DNA of 64,000 bases, from assembly GCF_011046895.1 (NCBI RefSeq), contig NZ_CP049250.1, positions 1,524,501 to 1,588,500 of the forward strand. Direction: 5' to 3'. Under the pieces are notes generated by a model, which was not told the DNA's origin, ran no database searches, and saw only the letters and a list, made by a program, of their open reading frames with translations. The position numbers were made by a program, and so were the translations under genes. Each line of letters starts with the position of its first letter. Position 1 is the first letter of the stretch. Shown piece by piece: positions 58,346-64,000 of the stretch. Origin of the DNA: Rhizobium rhizoryzae (lineage in GTDB: Bacteria; Pseudomonadota; Alphaproteobacteria; Rhizobiales; Rhizobiaceae).

Positions 58346-60832
58346 CTACTTTTTGTCGGGGCGATGGTTAATCGGCGCTTCCGCCTTTCGGAAATCTGCC
58401 CAAGGGTCCTGACGGAGTGCGTTCAATCGGGCGCTTGCGTTCTCAACTGTAAAATGGGCCGGGCCTATTCCTTGGCCAAGCTCATTCCAATCAATCGGCA
58501 TGGAAACGGGCGCGCCCGGTCTGGCACGGGTCGAATAGGGGGCAACGGCAGTCGCGCCACGGCCGTTTCGCAGATAGTCGATCAGGATCTTTCCCTTGCG
58601 CTTGGACTTTGTCACGGTCGACACATAGAGGTCTGGACTGTCTCCCGCCATGGCATCAGCGAGGGCTTTCATGGCGGCCTTTACCGTCGGCCATATTGCT
58701 TTCGGCTTTACCGGAGCAACGATGTGGAGACCCTTGCCGCCGGATGTCTTCAGGAAACCGGTGAGGCCCATATCTGCAAACCTCGAGCGCACTTCTCCGG
58801 CTGCTGTCATGACCGCCTGCCAGCCTGTACCCTCGCCGGGATCCAGATCAATGATGACCATGTCGGGGCGCTCCCAATCGGAAACACTGGAACCCCACGG
58901 ATGAATTTCGAGCGTTCCGCCCTGCACAAGACCGAGCAGCCCATCGAGATCTCGGATGGTGATGTTCTGCTCTCCTTTTTCGTCGGCGGGATCGATCACC
59001 AGTTTCGCATTCTTTGTCATGCCTTTCCATCCATGCTTCTGGAAGAACAGAGGCTTGGTGATGCCATCCGGGCCCCGAACCAGAGACAGCGGACGATTGA
59101 CCACGAAGGGTGCCATGAAAGGCCATACCTCGGCGTAATAATCTGCGAGGCCTGCTTTGGTGACCCCGGCATCCGGCCAGTAGATGCGATCCGGATGCGT
59201 GAGCTTGACGCTGCGCTGGACGTCGCGAGTTGTGTTGTCCTTGCCCCGGTCGGGCCCTGTTTCCCGCACGACCGCGGTTGCCTGCTTGTCCTCCCGCAGG
59301 CCCCGGAACGATGCGTGACGCAGATGGGCATCTGCCGTCCAGCCGCGAAATTCCACCTCGGCTACCAGCTTTGGTTCGACGAAGACTACATTGCGGCGTT
59401 CATCTGCGGTCAGTTTTGTCTCGAACGGCGCCCGTTCGGTCTCAAGCGGCGCAAGTGTCTTGAACAGGGAGCGCGCCGATGCGGTCGAAAAGCCGGTTCC
59501 TACCCGGCCTGCATGTTGCAAGACGCCATCCTCGTAGTAACCCATGACCAGAGAGCCGATGGCTGACTTCGAGACCGTGGATGGCATATAGCCTGCGATG
59601 ACGAATTCCTGGCGGGCGGAGCATTTGGATTTGACCCAGTCCCGTCCGCGACCGCTTTTGTACGGAGCGTTCGCGAGCTTCGAAATTATGCCTTCGAGAC
59701 TCAGGCGACAGGCGTGCTTGAGAACCAGCCCGCCTTCATCCCTAAAATGTTCGCTGTAGCGCAGATTGGCAGGGCACTCGTTCAGAAGTCGTTCCAATGC
59801 CGCCTTGCGATCCATCAGCCGCGCCTTGGTCAAATCCTGTCCGTCAAGATAGAGGAGATCGAACAGATGAAAGACAAAGCGTTCTGACCGTCCTTCGCTC
59901 AAGTCCTGCTGCAGCAGTGAAAAGTCCGTTGCGCCACTGCCGGATTCTACGGCCACTTCGCCATCGATGATCGCCTGACGAGCGGGGAGGCCTTGAAGCG
60001 CCTTGTTGATGTCCGTGCCGAAGCGCTTGGTCCAGTCGAGACCGGTCCTGGTCAAAAGCCTGACGACACCGTCTTTGATATGGGCCTGCAGGCGATAGCC
60101 GTCCAGTTTCACCTCATGCAGCCAGCGTTCTCCGGACGGCGCGGATTTGACCAGTGTCGCCAGTTGAGGTTCGACAAAGTCGGGCATGGCTGCCGTCCGT
60201 GTACCTTTGATACCGACGGTTTTCTCTTCAGGTTCAGAGGCCTTTTCCGGCGCCTTCCTTGTTGGGGTTTTCGACGGCTTGGTTTTGAGGTCAAGGCCCG
60301 TCTTCACGGAGGTGGGCCTCTCCTCCAGAATGTCGGCGTCTGTCTCCGTTCGGGCAAACTCATCTTCCGCCTTGATCAGAAGCCAGTTCTCACGGCTCTC
60401 TTCCGGTTTGCCAGCCATGCGGACCAGATGCCAGCGGCCCTCCAGCTTTTCTCCGTGAAGCGCAAATTCCAGATGACCCTTTTTATAGGCCTTTTTAAGA
60501 TCGCCGATCGGTTCCCACGTTCCTCGATCCCAGACAATGACCTGACCCGCACCGTACTGGCCCTCGGGAATCGTGCCTTCGAAAGTGCCGTAATCGAGCG
60601 GATGATCCTCGACATGGACCGCAAGCCGCTTTTCGCCCGAAACGAGACTTGGGCCCTTGGTGACAGCCCAGCTTTTCAGGACGCCGTCCATTTCCAGCCG
60701 GAAATCATAATGCAGCCGCCTTGCCGCATGTTTCTGGATGACGAAGCTGTTGCCCGCTTGCTTTGCCTTCTTGCCGCGTGGCTCCGGAGAGGTCTTGAAG
60801 TCGCGCTTGTCGTTGTATTGTGCAAGAGACAT
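58346..60832 (-). CDS. ligD: ATP-dependent DNA ligase D, multidomain
   Basis: 828 residues in the order phosphoesterase-ligase-polymerase, as in Pseudomonas LigD. PE (~1-165): FVIQKHAARRLHYDFRLEMDGVLKSWAV with the metal His/Asp and VHVEDHPLDYGTFEG. Ligase (~215-525): WLHEVKLDGYRLQ with nucleotidyl Lys, VIDGEV-like IIDGEVAVES, LEGIISKL. Polymerase (~540-828): THPDRIYWPDAGVTKAGLADYY, SLVRGPDG, GLHIVAPV and MVIIDLDPGEG (catalytic Asp pair). It starts 3 bases after the ku2 stop, so it shares the ku2 promoter. Confidence 0.95.
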   Translation of the reverse strand: MSLAQYNDKRDFKTSPEPRGKKAKQAGNSFVIQKHAARRLHYDFRLEMDGVLKSWAVTKGPSLVSGEKRLAVHVEDHPLDYGTFEGTIPEGQYGAGQVIVWDRGTWEPIGDLKKAYKKGHLEFALHGEKLEGRWHLVRMAGKPEESRENWLLIKAEDEFARTETDADILEERPTSVKTGLDLKTKPSKTPTRKAPEKASEPEEKTVGIKGTRTAAMPDFVEPQLATLVKSAPSGERWLHEVKLDGYRLQAHIKDGVVRLLTRTGLDWTKRFGTDINKALQGLPARQAIIDGEVAVESGSGATDFSLLQQDLSEGRSERFVFHLFDLLYLDGQDLTKARLMDRKAALERLLNECPANLRYSEHFRDEGGLVLKHACRLSLEGIISKLANAPYKSGRGRDWVKSKCSARQEFVIAGYMPSTVSKSAIGSLVMGYYEDGVLQHAGRVGTGFSTASARSLFKTLAPLETERAPFETKLTADERRNVVFVEPKLVAEVEFRGWTADAHLRHASFRGLREDKQATAVVRETGPDRGKDNTTRDVQRSVKLTHPDRIYWPDAGVTKAGLADYYAEVWPFMAPFVVNRPLSLVRGPDGITKPLFFQKHGWKGMTKNAKLVIDPADEKGEQNITIRDLDGLLGLVQGGTLEIHPWGSSVSDWERPDMVIIDLDPGEGTGWQAVMTAAGEVRSRFADMGLTGFLKTSGGKGLHIVAPVKPKAIWPTVKAAMKALADAMAGDSPDLYVSTVTKSKRKGKILIDYLRNGRGATAVAPYSTRARPGAPVSMPIDWNELGQGIGPAHFTVENASARLNALRQDPWADFRKAEAPINHRPDKK

Positions 60833-60835
60833 TGG

Positions 60836-61708
60836 TCAGCTCGCTTTCCGGGTCGCAGGCCGTGCAGCGCGCTTCGGTGACTTCTTGTCGGATGCTGCCC
60901 TGGACGCTTTACGCTTTGGCTTATTCTCGCTTTCCTTTAGGCCGGCGCTCATGCGAAGCGCTTCCATCAGGTTCACCACATTCGTTTCCTTGGGCTTGGG
61001 CTTCTTCGGTGGCTTGCGGCCTTCGATCTTCGCTTTCACGAGTTCCTGCAGAGCGTTCTCGTATCGATCCTCGAAGGCTCCCGGCTCGAAGCTCCCGCGC
61101 TTGGTATTGATGATATGCTGTGCCAGATCCAGCATTTCGCCTTCGATCTTGAACTCCTTGATGTCGGCAAATGCCTCGCTTGCAGATCGGACTTCGTAGT
61201 CGTAGTTCAGCGTTGTGGCGATCAGTCCATCGCCGTGTGGTCGAATGAGCAGCGTCCGCAGGCGTCGAAACAGCACCGTGCGTGCGAGCGCTGCCGCACT
61301 TTTTGCCTCCAAGCCATGCCGGATAAGGTCAAAAACCTCCGCCGATACCTTGTCCGCCGGGGCGAGGTAGTAAGGCCGATCGAGATAAATGGTGTCGATC
61401 TCATTGCAGGGAATGAAGGTTTCAAGGGCAAGCGTCTTGTCGCTTTCGGGCACGGCCTCGGCAATTTCGTCGGGATCAAGCAGGACATAGTCGCCGCTGG
61501 AGAGCTCATAGCCCTTGACGATGTCGTCGCGCTCGACCGGCTTGCCGGTTTCGGCATCCACCATCTGTCTCTGCACACGGTGTCCGGTGCGGCGGTTAAT
61601 AATGTGGAAGCTGACCCGGTCGGATGTCGAGGCTGCGGTGTAGAGAGCGACCGCACAGCTCAGATCACCAAGGGTCAGATGGCCTTTCCAGTTCGCGCGG
61701 GGTGCCAC
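60836..61708 (-). CDS. ku: Ku family DNA end-binding protein (second copy)
   Basis: 290 residues: ANWKGHLTLGDLSCAVALYTAAS, VSFHIINRRTGHRVQRQ, LALETFIPCNEIDTIYLDRPYYLAPADKV and a long basic Lys/Arg/Ala tail after GRKPPKKPKPKETNVVNLMEALR. It is clearly distinct from the copy at 57536 (about one third of positions agree by eye), so this is an old duplication or separate acquisition. GTG 61708 has AGGAG 9 bases upstream. First gene of the ku2-ligD operon. Confidence 0.92.
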   Translation of the reverse strand: MAPRANWKGHLTLGDLSCAVALYTAASTSDRVSFHIINRRTGHRVQRQMVDAETGKPVERDDIVKGYELSSGDYVLLDPDEIAEAVPESDKTLALETFIPCNEIDTIYLDRPYYLAPADKVSAEVFDLIRHGLEAKSAAALARTVLFRRLRTLLIRPHGDGLIATTLNYDYEVRSASEAFADIKEFKIEGEMLDLAQHIINTKRGSFEPGAFEDRYENALQELVKAKIEGRKPPKKPKPKETNVVNLMEALRMSAGLKESENKPKRKASRAASDKKSPKRAARPATRKAS

Positions 61709-61736
61709 GGCTTCTTCTCCTTCAGAACGCCAGTTC

Positions 61737-61761
61737 AACCGCAAAGAGAGGCTTTGGTTCC
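61737..61761 (-). promoter_or_regulatory. EcfG-type promoter of ku2-ligD
   Basis: Minus strand GGAAC (61761-61757), 16 bases, GGTT ending at 61737, 28 bases before the GTG start. Confidence 0.65.
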
Positions 61762-61901
61762 GCCAGAGCGCGAGCGCTTATCACGCGCAGGTTTTTGTAC
61801 GATTTCGGACAACCTGAGATATGCTCATTTTAGCGGAACAAAATACACGGATGCGACTTTTCCCACCGCCACCCCACCAGGTTTTGGAGAGGTTTCAAAC
61901 G

Positions 61902-62405
61902 GTGTCCGATAAACAGCTGAGTCGCGATCCTGCTCGCGCAGATATTGTCAGGCTCATTCCAGCGCTGCGCGCCTTTGCACGCACATTCTGCCGCAACCCG
62001 ACGGATGCGGACGATCTTGTGCAGGAAACGCTGATGAAGGCACTCGCCAATCTCGACAAGTTCGAACCGGGTACCAAGCTGAAGTCCTGGCTTTTCACCA
62101 TCATGCGAAACACGTTCTACACCCGCTCCAAGGTGCTTGGCCGGGAAGCGCCGGGACTGGAAGAATGTGTTTCCGGCGATAGCCCGATGGAAGCGACCCA
62201 GGAAGTGCAAACGCGGGCACGCGAAGTTCAGCGTGCCTTGGCGAAGCTTCCTCCGCATTACCGCGAAGTGCTGACGCTTGTTGCAATCCTGGGGGAAAGC
62301 TACGAGTCCGCTGCTGAAATTTGCAACGTGGCCGTGGGAACGGTCAAGAGCAGGCTGAACCGGGCGCGTCACCAGATCCTTCTGGAACTGGGTGAGGACG
62401 ATTAG
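61902..62405 (+). CDS. ecfG: ECF sigma factor, EcfG (general stress) type
   Basis: 167 residues with sigma-2 (ALRAFARTFCRNPTDADDLVQETLMKALANLDKF, KSWLFTIMRNTFYTRSK) and sigma-4 (LPPHYREVLTLVAILGESYESAAEICNVAVGTVKSRLNRARHQI). The DADDLVQETL...RNTFYT pattern is that of EcfG/ECF15 proteins, which read GGAAC-N16/17-CGTT. GTG 61902 has GGAGAGG 9 bases upstream; ATGs at 61821 and 61851 have no such site. No phyR, nepR or anti-sigma gene is adjacent, so it is probably a second EcfG paralogue, as known for R. etli. Confidence 0.87.
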   Translation: MSDKQLSRDPARADIVRLIPALRAFARTFCRNPTDADDLVQETLMKALANLDKFEPGTKLKSWLFTIMRNTFYTRSKVLGREAPGLEECVSGDSPMEATQEVQTRAREVQRALAKLPPHYREVLTLVAILGESYESAAEICNVAVGTVKSRLNRARHQILLELGEDD

Positions 62406-62446
62406 CGAAGAATCTCCCTTATCCGCAGTCATCTTTGAAAAATTCG

Positions 62447-62472
62447 GGAACCTTTTGGCGTGAGCTGAAGTT
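62447..62472 (+). promoter_or_regulatory. EcfG-type promoter of gcd
   Basis: GGAAC (62447-62451), 17 bases, AGTT ending at 62472, 62 bases before the gcd ATG. The -10 is weaker. GAGGTC/GGCCTC at 62486-62503 forms a small hairpin in the leader. Confidence 0.5.
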
Positions 62473-62534
62473 CACCGGGCGCGGGAGGTCGTTCGGCCTC
62501 GTTTCTCTGCACCTTTTTTTTCAAGGATTTCGTT

Positions 62535-64000
62535 ATGCCTGTTACGATCACAGCGGTCCTGTTCACATTGATCGGGATCGCGCTGGCGGCTGGCGGCGCA
62601 CAACTGCTGATGCTGGGAGGGAGTGCCTACTACCTCATCACCGGTATCGCCTTCATTGTTACCGCCATCCTGCTTTTTCTTCGCCGCGCAGAAGCCCTTT
62701 GGCTCTACGCCCTCATCATTCTCGGTTCTCTGGGCTGGGCCATTCTCGAAGTCGGCCTTGACTGGTGGCAGCTTGGTCCGCGCGGCGGCGTCATCATCGT
62801 GGCTGGCATGTGGCTTCTCACGCCATGGATCCGCAGGCCGCTCGGCTTTGTGAGCCCGAACACCGGTCATCGCTATAGTGCGGGTGCCGCACCGCTTGCC
62901 GCATCGGTCGGCCTTGCGGTTCTCATTGCCGTCATTTCCATGTTTGTGAACAGCAATGACCTTTCCGGCAACTTGCCGACAGACAAGATTGCGGCTGCTC
63001 CGGCGCTGGGTGGCAATGTGCCTCCGGGCGAATGGCACCAGTATGGCCGGACGCCCTATGGGCAGCGGTACTCTCCTTTGGACCAGATAAACGTTCAAAA
63101 CGTCTCTGATCTTCAGGAGGTCTGGCGCTACCAGACAGGTGACGTAAAGCTGCCTGAGGATGTTGGAGAGACGACCTATCAGGTAACCCCGCTCAAGATT
63201 GGCAATTCGCTTTACCTCTGCACGCCACACAACTGGGCGATCGCTCTTGATGCGACGACTGGTAAGCAGAAATGGAAATATGACCCCAATGTCGGGTTGA
63301 ATCCCGACCGCCAGCATCAGACCTGCCGCGGTGTGACCTATTACAAGGACCCGCAGACTGCAGCCGGTCAACCTTGTGCCGAACGCGTGTATCTTCCTAC
63401 CTCGGATGCGCGGCTGATCGCACTGGACGCGGCAAACGGCCAGGTCTGCCCTTCCTTTGCGGAGAACGGCGTCCTGCATCTGGAGCAGAAGATGCCGCAC
63501 AATCCGGCAGGCTACTACTATTCCACATCGCCACCGGTCATTGCCGCGGGCAAGATCATCATCGGCGGTGCTGTCAACGACAACTATTCGACGCAAGAAC
63601 AGTCCGGCGTCATCCGCGCTTTCGACGTCAACAGCGGCGCTCTGGTCTGGAACTGGGATTCCGGTAATCCGACGCAGACCCAGCCTTTGCCGGAAGGGCA
63701 GAAATACACCACCAACTCGCCCAATAGCTGGTCAGTCTTCAGCGTGGATGAGGAACTGGGGCTCGTCTACATTCCTCTTGGCAACCAGGTTCCCGACCAG
63801 CTCGGCATGAACCGCTCCGAGAACGTCGAGAAATATTCGGCGGGCATCGTCGCGCTTGATATCAATACCGGGGCGGACCGCTGGATGCGCCAGTTCGTTC
63901 ACCACGATCTCTGGGACATGGACGTGCCAGCCCAGCCTGTTCTGATGAACCTCAGCAAGCCGGATGGCGCCATGGTGCCAGCGCTTGTCGGACCGACCAA
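62535..64000 (+). CDS. gcd: PQQ-dependent membrane glucose dehydrogenase, 3' end outside window
   Basis: Oxidises glucose to gluconolactone in the periplasm and passes electrons to ubiquinone. 488 residues are visible of about 790. Five membrane helices fill residues ~1-145 (TAVLFTLIGIALAAGGAQLLMLG..., WGWQLGPRG-like DWWQLGPRGG, WLLTPWIRRP). The beta-propeller then begins: GGNVPPGEWHQYGRTPYGQRYSPLDQIN, YQVTPLKIGNSLYLCTPHNWAIALDATTGKQKWKYDP and TCRGVTYY (the conserved HQTCRGV segment), ending in VHHDLWDMDVPAQP. ATG 62535 has AAGGA 7 bases upstream. The frame is still open at base 64000. Confidence 0.92.
   Translation, partial: MPVTITAVLFTLIGIALAAGGAQLLMLGGSAYYLITGIAFIVTAILLFLRRAEALWLYALIILGSLGWAILEVGLDWWQLGPRGGVIIVAGMWLLTPWIRRPLGFVSPNTGHRYSAGAAPLAASVGLAVLIAVISMFVNSNDLSGNLPTDKIAAAPALGGNVPPGEWHQYGRTPYGQRYSPLDQINVQNVSDLQEVWRYQTGDVKLPEDVGETTYQVTPLKIGNSLYLCTPHNWAIALDATTGKQKWKYDPNVGLNPDRQHQTCRGVTYYKDPQTAAGQPCAERVYLPTSDARLIALDAANGQVCPSFAENGVLHLEQKMPHNPAGYYYSTSPPVIAAGKIIIGGAVNDNYSTQEQSGVIRAFDVNSGALVWNWDSGNPTQTQPLPEGQKYTTNSPNSWSVFSVDEELGLVYIPLGNQVPDQLGMNRSENVEKYSAGIVALDINTGADRWMRQFVHHDLWDMDVPAQPVLMNLSKPDGAMVPALVGPT

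Noticed and set aside
61836..61862. EcfG promoter for the sigma factor gene itself
   Set aside because: GGAAC is present but the expected -10 reads CTTT with no GTT at 16-17 bases.

Overview
The window looks like a chromosome or chromid segment of a Rhizobiaceae member (Rhizobium/Agrobacterium group). The evidence is protein content and style, not a database match: a hybrid heme-PAS FixL with an OmpR-type FxkR and a FixK; an EcfG-type sigma factor with many GGAAC-N16/17-NGTT promoters; two Ku proteins with a three-domain LigD; a DctB/DctD-type pair; a TctCBA transporter; HWE kinase; and GC-rich, tightly packed operons with ATGA overlaps. I see no rRNA, tRNA, CRISPR array, transposase or phage gene.

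Layout. 1-3.4 kb: end of a trehalose/glycogen operon (treZ, malQ). 3.4-4.9 kb: siroheme synthase cysG. 5.1-5.5 kb: a non-coding 359-bp element with 28-nt terminal inverted repeats. 5.6-9.6 kb: purine salvage operon (LacI regulator, small membrane ORF, nucleoside hydrolase, adenine deaminase). 10.1-13.7 kb: oxygen-sensing module fxkR / K-box / fixK / hybrid fixL. 13.7-17.8 kb: GAF-PAS-GGDEF-EAL protein and a BacA/YddA-like ABC protein with an eroded ATPase. 18-22.8 kb: AruH-like aminotransferase and a basic amino acid ABC transporter. 22.7-26 kb: flavin monooxygenase, MFS exporter and a divergent XRE-cupin repressor with a perfect operator. 26-28.5 kb: cyanide-insensitive-type cytochrome bd oxidase (cydA, cydB, DUF2474 subunit) with a FixK/FNR-like site upstream.

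From 28.7 kb to the right end the character changes. Sixteen GGAAC-N16/17-NGTT promoters of the alphaproteobacterial general stress response (GSR) type lie immediately upstream of genes. They precede a ybhN/clsB/ybhP-like envelope cluster, topoisomerase IB, a PfpI/DJ-1 protein, a caa3-type oxidase operon, glgA2, Ku1, Ku2-LigD, PQQ glucose dehydrogenase and a series of small stress-type proteins (DUF2934, DUF892, DUF2188-like, unknowns). An EcfG-like sigma factor without neighbouring phyR/nepR lies inside this stretch, and an HWE kinase, the family that feeds PhyR, lies next to topoisomerase IB. Only the DctB/DctD-TctCBA block (33.6-40.3 kb) interrupts it and looks unrelated.

How it works together (inference): the left half holds oxygen control (hFixL-FxkR-FixK, probably acting on the bd oxidase). 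The right half is a dispersed stress regulon coupling DNA end joining, DNA topology, membrane lipid remodelling, glycogen metabolism and an alternative aerobic oxidase to one sigma factor. treZ is truncated by the left edge and gcd by the right edge.
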